DNA from: Pseudorhodobacter antarcticus
Lineage (GTDB): Bacteria; Pseudomonadota; Alphaproteobacteria; Rhodobacterales; Rhodobacteraceae
Direction of reading: 5' to 3'
Length of the DNA: 64,000 nucleotides
NCBI RefSeq assembly: GCF_900110135.1
Contig: NZ_FOCO01000013.1
Coordinates: forward strand, 28,693 to 92,692
Shown here: piece after piece, positions 36,288 through 46,185 of the stretch
Layout of the letters: each line of letters begins with the position of its first letter
Position numbering within the stretch: the stretch's first letter is position 1
Program-made: the position numbers and the translations under genes
The notes under the pieces: generated by a model
What the model was told of the DNA's origin: nothing
The model's input: only the letters and a program-made list of their open reading frames with translations
Databases searched by the model: none

Positions 36288-37082
36288 ATGCCCCCCAAAC
36301 CCGTGCGCCGCCCCGTTGTGGGCATTATCGGCAACATGAATCTGCTGAATGAAAGCTATCCGGTTCACGCGGGCGGCACGATGAACAGCCAAGCGGTGGC
36401 GCAAGTTGCGGGCTGCATGCCAATCATCATTCCCACCGATCCCGGCTTTGTCTCTGTGGCGGATTTGCTGGAATTGTGTGACGGATTTTTGCTGACAGGT
36501 GGGCGCCCGAACGTGCATCCCTCCGAATATGGCGAGGATGAAACCCCCGCGCATGGTGATTTCGACCGCTGCCGTGATGCGATCACCTTACCTTTGGTGC
36601 GCGCCTGTGTCGAACGGGGCCAGCCGTTTCTTGGGATATGCCGCGGCTTCCAAGAGGTGAATGTGGCGATGGGCGGCTCGCTTTATCCCGAAATCCGGGA
36701 CCTGCCGGGGCGAATGAACCACCGCATGCCCCCCGATGGCACAATCGAGGAGAAGTTTGCCCTGCGCCACATCGTGCGCTTTGCGCCGAACGGCGTTTTC
36801 GCAGCGCTCATGGGCGTGGATGAAGTGATGACAAACACATTGCACGGCCAAGGTATTTGTCGGGTAGGCACTCGAGTTGTGATCGACGGACATGCCCCCG
36901 ATGGCACGCCCGAGGCGCTGTATATAAAGGATGCGCCGGGGTTTACTCTGTCGGTGCAGTGGCATCCGGAATGGAACGCTGCCGCAGATCCGGTATCGCG
37001 GCCCTTGTTTACGGCGTTTGGGGCGGCGGCAGCGGCTTGGGCAGCAGCGCACAAACCCGTGCGGCATAAGGCAAACCAGTAA
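36288..37082 (+). CDS. Class I glutamine amidotransferase-like, PuuD/GGH type
   Basis: Gamma-glutamyl-gamma-aminobutyrate hydrolase-like enzyme (264 residues). The nucleophile cysteine is in LGICRGFQEVN near residue 118, and the catalytic His-Glu pair is in VQWHPEW near 227. LTGGRPNVHPSEYG is typical of the family. It probably cleaves gamma-glutamyl compounds in polyamine or GABA catabolism, but no other puu gene is adjacent. The ATG at 36288 was chosen; the open frame runs 38 codons further upstream over the antisense DUF305 remnant. Confidence 0.87.
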   Translation: MPPKPVRRPVVGIIGNMNLLNESYPVHAGGTMNSQAVAQVAGCMPIIIPTDPGFVSVADLLELCDGFLLTGGRPNVHPSEYGEDETPAHGDFDRCRDAITLPLVRACVERGQPFLGICRGFQEVNVAMGGSLYPEIRDLPGRMNHRMPPDGTIEEKFALRHIVRFAPNGVFAALMGVDEVMTNTLHGQGICRVGTRVVIDGHAPDGTPEALYIKDAPGFTLSVQWHPEWNAAADPVSRPLFTAFGAAAAAWAAAHKPVRHKANQ

Positions 37083-37100
37083 CCAAACATTAAGCTGCAA

Positions 37101-37132
37101 AAAAAGGCGGGTCAATCTGACCCGTCTTTGTG
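37101..37132. terminator. Terminator between convergent amidotransferase and L,D-transpeptidase
   Basis: A 9-bp stem (GGCGGGTCA with TGACCCGTC, one G-T wobble) with a 3-base loop. It is flanked on the left by seven A and on the right by TTTGTGTTT, so it could serve both strands. Confidence 0.8.
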
Positions 37133-37156
37133 TTTGATGCACTCAAATCTGTTACG

Positions 37157-38071
37157 TTACGGCGCAGCCTTTGTCGGGGCTGTTAACGCAGGTTTAACCG
37201 TTTGCTTCACCGCAGGGGTCGCAGTGGGCACCATCGTTGGCGATATCACAGCGGCAGCCGCAGGTGGCTGATAGGTCACGGTTTTAATCTCCAACGCAGG
37301 GATAACCGGCTTTGGCTTCGCCAGGGCCTTTGCAACTGATTGCTTTGGCTTTGGCGGTGTTGGGATCCTTAGGTTTTTGGGCATCGACCCGTCGGCATTT
37401 AGCACCAAAACCGTTGCCCCAGCCTGCACCCTTTGGTTCAGGTCGATCACATCCTGCTGCACCATCCTGATACAACCGGATGATGCATTGCGCCCAATGG
37501 ACCACCAATCAGGCGTGCCGTGAATTCGGTAGCCATAGTCACGCCCATTTGACAAAAGATAGATGGCGCGTGCCCCCAATGGGTTTGTCGGGCCGCCAGG
37601 CTGCCCGTCTTTCCACTTTGCCAGCTCTGGCTTGCGGGCGATCATCTCCTTTGGCGGTGTCCAAGTGGGCCATTTTTTGGTTTCGGATACAACGGCCTCA
37701 CCAGCCCATTCAAATCCGGATTTCCCGACGGATATGCCATAACGGATCGCCTTGTTCGGCCCGGTCACAAAATACAAAAATTTTTGCCCGGGATGAATAA
37801 TAATCGAACCCGCAGGCCTATCTGTCTGATACGCAACTTCTTGGCGGCGCAATTGTTCCGGGAATTTTTCCAGCGGGATCGCAGGCACATTGATTGTCCC
37901 ATCCATCCGCGAAACATAAGCGGTTTCTGCAGCCTCGACCGGGGCTGTGCTGGCCATGTTGACCACTGGTGCAGCAGCCGTCGGCGCGGTTGGCGGCACA
38001 CAGCCTGCCAGCGCCAATGTCAGTGCAACAGGCAATCCTGCCAGACGAAGTGAAATGCCAGTGCGGCGCAT
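37157..38071 (-). CDS. L,D-transpeptidase (YkuD) lipoprotein
   Basis: Cell-wall enzyme that makes 3-3 peptidoglycan cross-links or attaches proteins to the wall. A signal peptide ends in lipobox LAGC at residue 24. The YkuD domain (about residues 85-220) contains the catalytic block HGTPDWWSIGRNASSGCIRM with the active cysteine. The C-terminal 80 residues are a Lys/Pro/Ala-rich tail. It has 304 residues. A terminator-like hairpin lies 15 bp upstream of the start codon. Confidence 0.92.
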   Translation of the reverse strand: MRRTGISLRLAGLPVALTLALAGCVPPTAPTAAAPVVNMASTAPVEAAETAYVSRMDGTINVPAIPLEKFPEQLRRQEVAYQTDRPAGSIIIHPGQKFLYFVTGPNKAIRYGISVGKSGFEWAGEAVVSETKKWPTWTPPKEMIARKPELAKWKDGQPGGPTNPLGARAIYLLSNGRDYGYRIHGTPDWWSIGRNASSGCIRMVQQDVIDLNQRVQAGATVLVLNADGSMPKNLRIPTPPKPKQSVAKALAKPKPVIPALEIKTVTYQPPAAAAVISPTMVPTATPAVKQTVKPALTAPTKAAP

Positions 38072-38568
38072 AATAATAAACTTTCAAAAAGCCGCCAAGG
38101 CGGAGCGTTTGATTGTTTCTTTGATATAACAAATGCACCCACGGGTCAAAGCGCTTAGGCCCACATCAAAGAGCTAATCCTATATATATTGCCCGTGCCG
38201 GCACCGATCACAAGCTACAGCGCCGCAATAGCGGTCGTGGGGTATGCGCACCCCCCGCCAAAAGCGCAGATTGCAAGCATCAGATGCCACCCTTTACCCT
38301 CACGATTCGCATCTGCTGCCCGATAGTTGCGATCAATTGCCAGCCAAAATACGCTGCAAAATCAGTCGGTTTCAGCAGGTCTTATGTAAATGCCAACAGA
38401 TTTCGCACCCAAATTCGGTCAGCACCTCTACCGGGTCAAGGTTCAGGACGGGCCGCCCCTACATCCCAACGGCAAAGCTGATCACTTTTTCGGCAAAATG
38501 ACCCTGAACCATCATCATTCCACAACGTATCGGCCAAATCCAACCGTCACAGCCGCGTTTGCCGCCCG
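38072..38568. other. 497-bp intergenic region, leader of L,D-transpeptidase and unassigned DNA
   Basis: The left 90 bp hold a possible minus-strand promoter (TTTGAC at 38150-38145, TATATC at 38128-38123, 16-bp spacing) and a leader hairpin. A 60-codon plus-strand frame at 38390-38572 has no ribosome binding site or recognisable family. CTATATATAT near 38181 is promoter-like. I see no supported gene. Confidence 0.4.
38086..38103 (-). terminator. Terminator-like hairpin in the L,D-transpeptidase leader
   Basis: On the minus strand CCGCC-TT-GGCGG is followed by CTTTTT, 15 bp before the ATG at 38071. Placed inside the mRNA leader it could act as an attenuator, or it could end a short transcript starting upstream. 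Confidence 0.5.
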
Positions 38569-39765
38569 TTAAGTGACGCGGGCGCGGGTTTTGAACTCTG
38601 GCCGATCCCACAGGGCATTTTCCATCACATGTGTAATGCGGTTGATCGCCTCGTCCACATCATCCTCATTGATAAACAAAGGGGTAAACCCAAATCGCAA
38701 AATATCGGGCGCGCGGAAATCGCCGATCACGCCTTGGGCGATGATCGCCTGCATGATTGCATACCCTTCTGGGTGACGAAACGATGCTTGTGACCCGCGC
38801 TGTTGCCCATCGCGGGGGGCTGCAAGCGACAGGCTGGGGCAACGCGCCTCTATCCCCGCGATAAAACGGTCGATCAGTTCGATGGATTTGGCCCGCACAT
38901 CCAAGATATCGGCTTGGTCCCAGATGTCCAAAGACGCCTCCAGTGCTGCCATTTGCAACACAGGCGGCGTGCCGACCCGCATCCGTTCAATCCCGTCGCC
39001 CGGGCGATAGTCCAGATCAAAAGCAAAGGGAGCAGCGTGGCCCAACCAGCCTGAAAGGGCAGGGCGCACCGCTGCCTGATGACGCGGCGCGACATAGATA
39101 AATGCAGGGCCGCCGGGCCCCGAGTTGAGGTATTTATACGTGCAACCCACCGCAAAATCCGCGCCACATGCTGCCAGATGCACAGGTAGCGCGCCTGCCG
39201 AATGTGCCAAATCCCACACCGTCACAGCACCCGCAGCATGGGCCAGACCTGTTAGCGCCGCCATATCATGCTTGCGCCCCGTGCGGTAATCCACCTCCGT
39301 TAACATCAAAACCGCGATAGTGTGATCAATGGCGCCTGCCACCTCTTCAGGGGCGACCGCTTTCAACACATAATCTGGTCCCAAGGTGCGGCACAGCCCT
39401 TCTGCCATATACAAATCAGACGGGAAATTCCCGCTATCCGACAAAATCACCCGCCGCGCAGGGACCATCTCCAGTGCCGAAGCCAGTGCTTGATACACTT
39501 TTATCGACAGCGTATCCCCCATAACCACCGATCCGGCTTCCGCCCCAATAAGGCGTGCAATCCGGTCACCAACGGCAGCAGGTTGCGCCATCCACCCGGC
39601 CTTGTTCCATCCGGCGATCAACAGCGCGCCCCATTCTTGCGTGATCGTCTGCGCCACCCGTGCAGCGGCAGCGCGCGGCATCGGCCCAAGCGAGTTCCCA
39701 TCAAGGTAAATCATCCCATCGGGCAGATCAAACTGGGCACGCAGGCTGGCAAAATCGGTGGGCAT
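38569..39765 (-). CDS. kynU: Kynureninase
   Basis: PLP enzyme that cleaves kynurenine to anthranilate and alanine in tryptophan breakdown. MIYLDGNSLGPMPRAA opens the protein. DSGNFPSDLYMAEGL, VWDLAHSAGALPV with the PLP aspartate, and GCTYKYLNSGPGGPAF with the Schiff-base lysine follow. It has 398 residues. Other kynurenine genes are not in the window. Confidence 0.95.
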   Translation of the reverse strand: MPTDFASLRAQFDLPDGMIYLDGNSLGPMPRAAAARVAQTITQEWGALLIAGWNKAGWMAQPAAVGDRIARLIGAEAGSVVMGDTLSIKVYQALASALEMVPARRVILSDSGNFPSDLYMAEGLCRTLGPDYVLKAVAPEEVAGAIDHTIAVLMLTEVDYRTGRKHDMAALTGLAHAAGAVTVWDLAHSAGALPVHLAACGADFAVGCTYKYLNSGPGGPAFIYVAPRHQAAVRPALSGWLGHAAPFAFDLDYRPGDGIERMRVGTPPVLQMAALEASLDIWDQADILDVRAKSIELIDRFIAGIEARCPSLSLAAPRDGQQRGSQASFRHPEGYAIMQAIIAQGVIGDFRAPDILRFGFTPLFINEDDVDEAINRITHVMENALWDRPEFKTRARVT

Positions 39766-39856
39766 GGGGCATCCTTTTTAATGTTAGCGTATTGAACCGA
39801 TTTGGCGGTGGGCTGGCAAGCACAGAACTTGGGCAAGCACAGATCGGGGAAATGGG

Positions 39857-40294
39857 ATGCAACGATTTGAATGGCCGCCCGTCTGGCTCGCGGTTGGTCT
39901 GGCGGCAATCTGGGGTTTGGGACGGGTGGTGTCGTTCGGCTCGCCCGCGCTGGTGACGCTGGGCTGGGCGATCATTGCGACTGGCCTCATTTTTATGGGC
40001 TTGGCGGTCTTTGAAATGACCCGCGCCCGCACCACGGTTATTCCTCGCAGAAGGGCCAGCCATTTGGTCACCACGGGCGTTTTCCGCTACAGCCGCAATC
40101 CGATCTATCTGGGGGATTCGCTTATATTGCTCGGGGCGTGCTTGATTTGGTCCAGCCCCCTCGGCCTTGCCGTTGTGCCAGCCTTTGTCTTTGTGATCAC
40201 CCAACGGTTCATCAAGGCCGAAGAGGCCGCCCTTGCACAGTATTTTGGCCCAGATTACGCCGCTTGGTCCACTAACACACGGCGTTGGGTCTGA
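39857..40294 (+). CDS. Isoprenylcysteine methyltransferase-like membrane protein
   Basis: A 145-residue integral membrane protein with about four helices. The C-terminal half carries the ICMT/PEMT signature: LVTTGVFRYSRNPIYLG, then EEAALAQYFGPDYAAW, which binds S-adenosylmethionine. Bacterial members methylate lipids or unknown small molecules. It is divergent from kynU, with 91 bp between starts. Confidence 0.87.
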   Translation: MQRFEWPPVWLAVGLAAIWGLGRVVSFGSPALVTLGWAIIATGLIFMGLAVFEMTRARTTVIPRRRASHLVTTGVFRYSRNPIYLGDSLILLGACLIWSSPLGLAVVPAFVFVITQRFIKAEEAALAQYFGPDYAAWSTNTRRWV

Positions 40295-40425
40295 AATGTC
40301 GCTATATCAGTGCAATGTGCCGTAAGGTCGCTGCTGGCTTGTGAAACAATGTTGCGCGGTGTTAAACACAACCGTCACACACCATCGGGCGCACGATGTT
40401 GCGCCTACCAGCCGGGGGGAAGCTA

Positions 40426-42003
40426 TTGAAGATCGGGGCACCAAAGGAAATTTTTGAAGGCGAAGCGCGCGTTGCGATGACGCCGGATTCGGCCAAGCTG
40501 TTGCAAAAGCTTGGCCACACCTGCGTGATTGAAGCGGGGGCTGGCGTCAAAGCTGGCTTTTCCGACAAGGCCTATGCGGATGCAGGCGTTGAGGTGGCGA
40601 AAACCGCCACCGCCTTGTTCAAGGCCGCCGATGTTGTGGTCAAGGTCCGCGGCCCAGAGCCGAAAGAGGCCAAGATGCTGGGCGAGGGGCAAACCCTCAT
40701 CTCCTTCTTTTGGCCTGCGCAGAACGAAAAAATGCTGGAACAGATGAAGGCACAAGGCTCCACCGTGATCGCGATGGATATGGTGCCGCGTATCAGCCGC
40801 GCGCAAAAAATGGATGCACTGTCGTCTATGGCCAATATCGCGGGCTACCGCGCGGTGATTGAGGCGGGCAATAATTTTGGCCGCTTCTTTACGGGTCAGA
40901 TCACAGCGGCGGGCAAAGTGCCGCCGGCCAAAGTGCTTGTCGTGGGGGCAGGCGTTGCGGGCCTTGCCGCGATTGGCACCGCCACCAGCCTTGGCGCTAT
41001 CACCTATGCGTTTGATGTGCGCCCCGAAGTGGCGGAGCAAATCGAATCCATGGGTGCGCAGTTTGTCTATCTGGAATTTGACGCCTCCGAATTGCCCGAT
41101 GGTGCCGCAACGGGTGGCTATGCGGCCCCCTCCACCCCCGCGTTCCAAGCCAAACAGCTGGCGAAATTCCTGGAACTTGCGCCCGACATCGACATTGTTA
41201 TCACCACCGCCCTGATCCCCGGTCGCCCAGCCCCCAAGCTGTGGACCAAAGAAATGGTCGCGATGATGAAGCCCGGATCAGTTGTGGTCGATCTGGCGGC
41301 TGAGCGGGGCGGCAACTGCGATTTGACCGTGATGGATGAAAAAGTGGTGTCGGATAATGGCGTGACCATCATCGGCTTTACCGATTTCCCCAGCCGTATG
41401 GCCGCCCAAGCGTCAACGCTTTATTCCAACAATATCCGCCACATGCTGGCTGATCTTACGCCTGCCAAGGATGGCGTGATCAACCACAATATGGATGATG
41501 ACGTGATCCGAGGCGCCACCGTGGCGCACAAAGGCGAGATTACCTTCCCGCCGCCGCCGCCCAAAGTGGCCGCAATCGCGGTGCAAAAACCCAAGGGAAA
41601 GGTCAAGGAATTGACCCCTGCGGAACGCCGCGCCAAAGAAACGGCGGAATTCAAGCTGCAAACCCGCAATCAGATTGCCATGTTGGCCATTGGCGGTGGC
41701 TTGATCTTGCTCGCGGGCCTGTTCACGCCCGCCTCGTTCATGTCGCATTTCATCGTGTTTGTGCTGGCCTGTTTCGTTGGCTTTTCGGTTATTTGGAACG
41801 TCAGCCACAGCTTGCACACCCCATTGATGGCCATCACCAACGCCATCTCCTCAATCATCATTCTGGGCGCGTTGCTGCAAATCGGGTCGGGCAGCTATCT
41901 GGTAATCTTGCTGGCGGGTCTGTCGATTTTGATGGCAGGCATCAACATTTTCGGTGGCTTCATGGTCACCCGGCGCATGCTTGCCATGTTCCAAAAGTCG
42001 TAA
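40426..42003 (+). CDS. pntA: NAD(P) transhydrogenase subunit alpha
   Basis: Proton-translocating transhydrogenase subunit carrying the NAD(H) domain (dI) and the first membrane helices of d[22 protein letters not shown] opens the product. [20 protein letters not shown] is the nucleotide fold, and about four hydrophobic helices occupy the last 110 residues. It is an undivided subunit (525 residues, E. coli style) rather than the split PntAA/PntAB of some alphaproteobacteria. TTG at 40426, 6 bp after GGGGGA, gives the canonical start; ATG 40396 would add 10 unlikely residues. Confidence 0.94.
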   Translation: MKIGAPKEIFEGEARVAMTPDSAKLLQKLGHTCVIEAGAGVKAGFSDKAYADAGVEVAKTATALFKAADVVVKVRGPEPKEAKMLGEGQTLISFFWPAQNEKMLEQMKAQGSTVIAMDMVPRISRAQKMDALSSMANIAGYRAVIEAGNNFGRFFTGQITAAGKVPPAKVLVVGAGVAGLAAIGTATSLGAITYAFDVRPEVAEQIESMGAQFVYLEFDASELPDGAATGGYAAPSTPAFQAKQLAKFLELAPDIDIVITTALIPGRPAPKLWTKEMVAMMKPGSVVVDLAAERGGNCDLTVMDEKVVSDNGVTIIGFTDFPSRMAAQASTLYSNNIRHMLADLTPAKDGVINHNMDDDVIRGATVAHKGEITFPPPPPKVAAIAVQKPKGKVKELTPAERRAKETAEFKLQTRNQIAMLAIGGGLILLAGLFTPASFMSHFIVFVLACFVGFSVIWNVSHSLHTPLMAITNAISSIIILGALLQIGSGSYLVILLAGLSILMAGINIFGGFMVTRRMLAMFQKS

Positions 42004-42015
42004 GGGATCAGGGGA

Positions 42016-43461
42016 ATGGAATACGGATTTACCACAGCCGCCTATGTCGTCGCGGCAGTTCTTTTCATCCTGTCGCTGGGCGGCCTTTCGGGGCAGGAAA
42101 GCGCCAAACGCGCGGTTTGGTACGGCATCGTTGGCATGGGCATTGCGGTGCTGGCCACGGTAATGGGGCCGGGCGCCGGCAATTGGTTTGCGTCACTGCT
42201 GATGCTGGCCATTGGCGGCGGCATCGGTTGGGTCGTCGCACAGCGCGTGAAAATGACCGAAATGCCACAGCTTGTGGCCGCGATGCACAGCCTTGTGGGC
42301 TTGGCGGCGGTGTTCATCGGCTTCAATTCGGAAATCGAAATGGTGCGCGTGGCGGCAATGCAGGCCGCAAATGACACCGCTGGGCTTGCCGCTTTGGCCG
42401 GGTTTGCCGCCAAGGTTGCTGAAAAAACCGCTGTTGAAATCAACATCCTCAAGGTCGAGGTGTTTCTTGGCGTGTTCATTGGCGCTATCACCTTTACCGG
42501 GTCGGTCGTCGCCTATGGCAAACTGGCAGGCAAGGTTGATGGTGCTGCCAAAAAGCTGCCCGGCGGCCATATGCTGAACGCAGGCGCCGCTGCAGGCTCG
42601 CTTTTGATGTTGATTATTTACCTGCAAATTGGATCAGCTTTCGCGCTTATCCTTATGACATTGTTGGCATTTTTCATCGGCTATCATTTGATCATGGGCA
42701 TCGGTGGCGCAGATATGCCGGTTGTTGTGTCCATGCTCAACAGCTATTCCGGCTGGGCGGCAGCGGCGATTGGGTTCTCGCTCTCCAATGATTTGATGAT
42801 CGTGGTCGGCGCGCTTGTTGGCTCCTCGGGTGCGATCTTGTCCTATATCATGTGCAAGGCGATGAACCGGTCGTTCATCAGCGTGATCTTGGGCGGCTTT
42901 GGCGGCACCACAGGCCCCGCGATGGAAATCAGCGGTGAACAGGTCGCCATTGACACCGAAGGGGTCGCCGCCGCGCTGAATGAAGCCGACAGCATCATCA
43001 TCATCCCCGGTTACGGTATGGCCGTGGCGCAAGCGCAGCAAACCGTGTCTGAATTGACCCGCAAACTGCGTGCCAAAGGCAAAACCGTGCGCTTTGCGAT
43101 CCATCCTGTGGCGGGCCGCTTGCCCGGCCACATGAACGTACTGCTGGCCGAGGCGAAGGTGCCGTATGACATTGTTTTGGAAATGGATGAAATCAACGAA
43201 GATTTCCCCACAACCGATGTGGTAATCGTCATCGGGTCCAACGACATCGTAAACCCGGCCGCCCAAGATGACCCCAACAGCCCTATCGCAGGCATGCCCG
43301 TGCTGGAATGTTGGAAAGCCAAACAGGTGTTCGTGTCAAAACGCGGCCAAGGTACTGGCTATTCCGGCATCGAGAACCCGCTGTTTTTCAAAGAAAACAC
43401 GCGGATGTTTTATGGTGATGCGAAAAAATCTTTGGACGCATTGCTGCCTTTGATCGATTGA
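42016..43461 (+). CDS. pntB: NAD(P) transhydrogenase subunit beta
   Basis: Membrane subunit with eight or nine helices (residues 1-270) and a C-terminal NADP(H)-binding domain (dIII). [31 protein letters not shown] and [12 protein letters not shown] are typical, as is the final [18 protein letters not shown]. It has 481 residues. It starts 12 bp after pntA and is followed by a terminator. Together they make NADPH from NADH using the proton gradient. Confidence 0.96.
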   Translation: MEYGFTTAAYVVAAVLFILSLGGLSGQESAKRAVWYGIVGMGIAVLATVMGPGAGNWFASLLMLAIGGGIGWVVAQRVKMTEMPQLVAAMHSLVGLAAVFIGFNSEIEMVRVAAMQAANDTAGLAALAGFAAKVAEKTAVEINILKVEVFLGVFIGAITFTGSVVAYGKLAGKVDGAAKKLPGGHMLNAGAAAGSLLMLIIYLQIGSAFALILMTLLAFFIGYHLIMGIGGADMPVVVSMLNSYSGWAAAAIGFSLSNDLMIVVGALVGSSGAILSYIMCKAMNRSFISVILGGFGGTTGPAMEISGEQVAIDTEGVAAALNEADSIIIIPGYGMAVAQAQQTVSELTRKLRAKGKTVRFAIHPVAGRLPGHMNVLLAEAKVPYDIVLEMDEINEDFPTTDVVIVIGSNDIVNPAAQDDPNSPIAGMPVLECWKAKQVFVSKRGQGTGYSGIENPLFFKENTRMFYGDAKKSLDALLPLID

Positions 43462-43484
43462 TCCAGTCAGCGCCACATAAAATT

Positions 43485-43513
43485 GCGCCCCGCTGGAAAC
43501 AGTGGGGCGTTTG
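43485..43513 (+). terminator. Rho-independent terminator after pntB
   Basis: A 10-bp stem (CGCCCCGCTG with CAGTGGGGCG, one wobble) around a GAAA tetraloop, then TTTGCCTTT, 24 bp after the pntB stop. Confidence 0.88.
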
Positions 43514-43638
43514 CCTTTCCGATCAAAGCGTTGCTGATTTGCCAGTGTACCGTTGCGCACTGCCGCAGGTGTGGAACCAAGATTTACAAACCCCGCCCTG
43601 CCGCGTCTGCTGGCCAAACAGCCCCCTCTGAGGATCCT

Positions 43639-44922
43639 ATGTCCAAGATCAAAGATCATCCGCTGCGTTATGACTTGGTGAATGAACTGCACGCCCGGCC
43701 TTTTCCGGCGCTGTCGGTGCCGTCCCACGCTGTCTACATTGCGATCAAAGAGCCGGAGCGCGCTGTCAGCCGCGACCGGAGCAAGGATCTTGCGCATCTT
43801 TTGGGCTTGCTGGACCGTCACGCCAGCCCGCACCCCCAACCCGAGGCCACGCATTTTTCCGGTGGCATCGGGCGGCACAACCTGAAATGGGAAAGCCATA
43901 CCGAATTTGTGACCTATTCTGCCTTTGGTCCAGGCGTGTCCACCCGCGCTTTTGACCCGATGGAGGCGGACGTGTTCCCCGCCGATTGGCTTGCAACCGC
44001 GCCCGGTTCCCGCCTCGTATCCGTGTTGATCCGGGTGGAGGAGATGCTGGCCGACGAAGACGAGATGCTGGCCAAACTTGGCGACTGGTTTGTTCCCGAA
44101 AGTCTTGCCATCAGCCGGGTGGTTGATGGTGCAGCGGTGATCGCGGGTGATTTTCGGATTGATCAGGCGGGCCACATGCGCTTTGCCGTGTTCGTGCAAA
44201 AAGGCACCGGCGCGCGCCGCGTGGGCCGCATCGTGCAGCGGTTGTGTGAGGTGGAAACCTACCGCGCCATGTCGATGTTGGGGCTGGTGCGCGCACGCGG
44301 TCTGGGGGCGCAGTTGAACCGCTTGGACCCCCAGCTTGCCACCATGATCTCTGGTATGACAAGCACGGGCCAAGCGCCAGAGGCCGTGCTGAAAACCCTG
44401 CTCGAAATTTCTGCGGAGCTGGAAAGCTTGGGCGTGCAATCCAGCTTTCGCTTTGGCGCAACCGCAGCTTATGAGGCGATTGTGACGCAGCGTGTGTCCG
44501 TCATGCGCGAAACCCGCGTAAAGGGGCTGCAGACCTTTGGCGAATTTATGATGCGCCGCTATGACCCCGCAATGCGCACCGTGAAATCAGTTGAGGCCCG
44601 TTTGGGCTCTATGGCGGAACGCGCCACACGGGCGGCCGAATTGTTGCGCACACGGGTTGATGTGGAACGCAGCGCACAAAATCAGCGTTTGTTGGAAAGC
44701 ATGGATGCGCGCGCCGATCTGCAATTGCGCCTGCAAACCACCGTCGAAGGGCTGTCTGTGGTCGCGATCAGCTATTATGCGATGAACATTTTGGCCTATG
44801 TCATCTATCCAGTCACCGATAGCTTGGGCCTATCAAAAGGTTGGACGATGGCCGTATTGGCCCCCTTGGTCATTCTTGGGGTCTGGGGCCTTGTGCGCCG
44901 CATCCGCAATCGGTTGCATTAA
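43639..44922 (+). CDS. DUF3422 membrane protein
   Basis: A 427-residue protein with a large soluble N-terminal part. It starts near LRYDLVNELHARPFPAL, a hallmark of DUF3422, and ends with two hydrophobic helices (VVAISYYAMNILAYVIYPV and MAVLAPLVILGVWGLV) before a basic tail. The region just before the helices (MDARADLQLRLQTTVEGLS) is helical and resembles the arrangement seen in CorA-like proteins. Function is unknown. ATG 43639 has GAGGATC upstream. It is convergent with the YeeE gene, overlapping it by 4 bp. Confidence 0.88.
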   Translation: MSKIKDHPLRYDLVNELHARPFPALSVPSHAVYIAIKEPERAVSRDRSKDLAHLLGLLDRHASPHPQPEATHFSGGIGRHNLKWESHTEFVTYSAFGPGVSTRAFDPMEADVFPADWLATAPGSRLVSVLIRVEEMLADEDEMLAKLGDWFVPESLAISRVVDGAAVIAGDFRIDQAGHMRFAVFVQKGTGARRVGRIVQRLCEVETYRAMSMLGLVRARGLGAQLNRLDPQLATMISGMTSTGQAPEAVLKTLLEISAELESLGVQSSFRFGATAAYEAIVTQRVSVMRETRVKGLQTFGEFMMRRYDPAMRTVKSVEARLGSMAERATRAAELLRTRVDVERSAQNQRLLESMDARADLQLRLQTTVEGLSVVAISYYAMNILAYVIYPVTDSLGLSKGWTMAVLAPLVILGVWGLVRRIRNRLH

Positions 44923-45968
44923 CCAAACGCGGGCGATGCGGCCCGTGTGTTAAGCGCGCGGTCCGCGGCCACGCCACCAACCACAATTGCCGCCAGCGCC
45001 AAGAGGGCTGCCACAGACAACGTTGGCACACCCGCAAGGCCCGCGCCCAAGGTGCAGCCGCCCGCCAACACGCCACCCATGCCCATCAACGCGCCACCCA
45101 GCGCATAACGTCCCGTTTGTGCGGGCGATGAAAAGCTTTCCCACTTAAATCGGCGGCTGGCCAACGATGACAGCGCCGCCCCGCCAATCGTGCCACCAAA
45201 CAACCCCGTGCCAAAACCCGCCGCGACCGACGATGATGCAATCGCCCAAAACAGCGTATCCGACAGCGGCAGGGTGAAAGACAGGCTTTCCATCGCAATC
45301 AGGTCAAATTCATCCAGCAGCACGAACCCCGTGCCAACCCAGGCCAACGGCACCAACAGCCCAATCGCCACACCCGCAGCAACCCGACCAAAGGACAAGC
45401 GCGCCGTGGCCGCATAGGCCAGCGCCGCCGTTGCCATCAACCCCGTCACCAACGCACCCCCGCCCGGCAGCGCGGCCAAGCTGATTGCCTCACCCATTGG
45501 CACCGTCAGCGTGCCCAGCGATGTGCGCAACGGCGCCAACAGCCCTTTCATCGTGGCATGTGCCGCAATGGCAAACACCCCCAGCACCATCAGCGCGCGC
45601 AAATTCCCTGTCCCACTCAGCACCGTTAACCGCGACGCACAGCCCCGCGTCAACACCATGCCAGCCCCGAACGCCAAGCCGCCAATCACGATCGCCGCCA
45701 CGGGCAGGTCGGGCGTCATCAAACGATGCCCGTCAAAACTGATCCATCCCGCCGCAACCGCCCCTTGGGTGCCCAACAGCGCAGCGGCCAGCGCAACAGC
45801 CCACAGCGCCAGCGCAGGCTTGCGTTCCGCCGGCGCGCCGACCAGACCGCGCCGCAAACAGAACCGCGTGGTTTCGGCCATGGCCCCAAAGGCCAGCCCA
45901 ATCACCAGCCCAAGCATCACGGACGCGCCGCGTGGGGTAACGGCGTCAAAGCCAAGGGTTTCAAACAT
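44919..45968 (-). CDS. YeeE/YedE family transporter
   Basis: Inner-membrane protein of the YeeE/YedE (sulfur transport) family, whose members take up thiosulfate. About 9-10 hydrophobic helices. Conserved cysteine motifs are TRFCLRRG, TRGCASRLTVLSGTGN and GGCTLGAGLAG, in line with the thiosulfate relay cysteines known for the family. ATG 45968 follows AGGAGG at good spacing and gives 349 residues. A TusA partner is not adjacent. Confidence 0.88.
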   Translation of the reverse strand: MFETLGFDAVTPRGASVMLGLVIGLAFGAMAETTRFCLRRGLVGAPAERKPALALWAVALAAALLGTQGAVAAGWISFDGHRLMTPDLPVAAIVIGGLAFGAGMVLTRGCASRLTVLSGTGNLRALMVLGVFAIAAHATMKGLLAPLRTSLGTLTVPMGEAISLAALPGGGALVTGLMATAALAYAATARLSFGRVAAGVAIGLLVPLAWVGTGFVLLDEFDLIAMESLSFTLPLSDTLFWAIASSSVAAGFGTGLFGGTIGGAALSSLASRRFKWESFSSPAQTGRYALGGALMGMGGVLAGGCTLGAGLAGVPTLSVAALLALAAIVVGGVAADRALNTRAASPAFG

Positions 45969-46103
45969 GCGGGCCTCCTGCATCGACGGAATTTTGTTCC
46001 GTTTGCAGCAAGGTTGGCGGCAGTGCAATATCCAGCAGCCAATCCATATGTCGCAATATTAGAACAGCGTTCCAAATTGCCCCACCCCGCAGAATAATCG
46101 CCC

Positions 46104-46145
46104 GCAAAACAAAGCCCGCACGGAACAGATGTTCCAGCGCGGGCG
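46104..46145 (-). terminator. Terminator of the peptide ABC operon
   Basis: On the minus strand GCCCGCGCTGGAAC pairs with GTTCCGTGCGGGC (one bulge) around ATCT, followed by TTTGTTTTGC. It lies 41 bp beyond the last permease gene. Confidence 0.8.
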
Positions 46146-46185
46146 ATTGCCGTGGGGGATTGGTTTTATTTACACCATTGCAGGC

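Noticed and set aside
36143..36554. Long N-terminal extension of the DUF305 frame on the minus strand
   Set aside because: It is antisense to the amidotransferase gene and carries no signal peptide; the GTG at 36142 with its binding site is the likely original start.
38390..38572. 60-codon plus-strand frame beginning MPTDF
   Set aside because: No ribosome binding site, no family; the resemblance to the KynU start MPTDF is coincidence on opposite strands.
43336..44439. 367-codon minus-strand open frame
   Set aside because: Antisense to DUF3422 and the end of pntB; no protein-like features.
46029..46103. Possible small gene upstream of the YeeE transporter
   Set aside because: No frame with a start, binding site and length worth calling; likely leader and promoter DNA.
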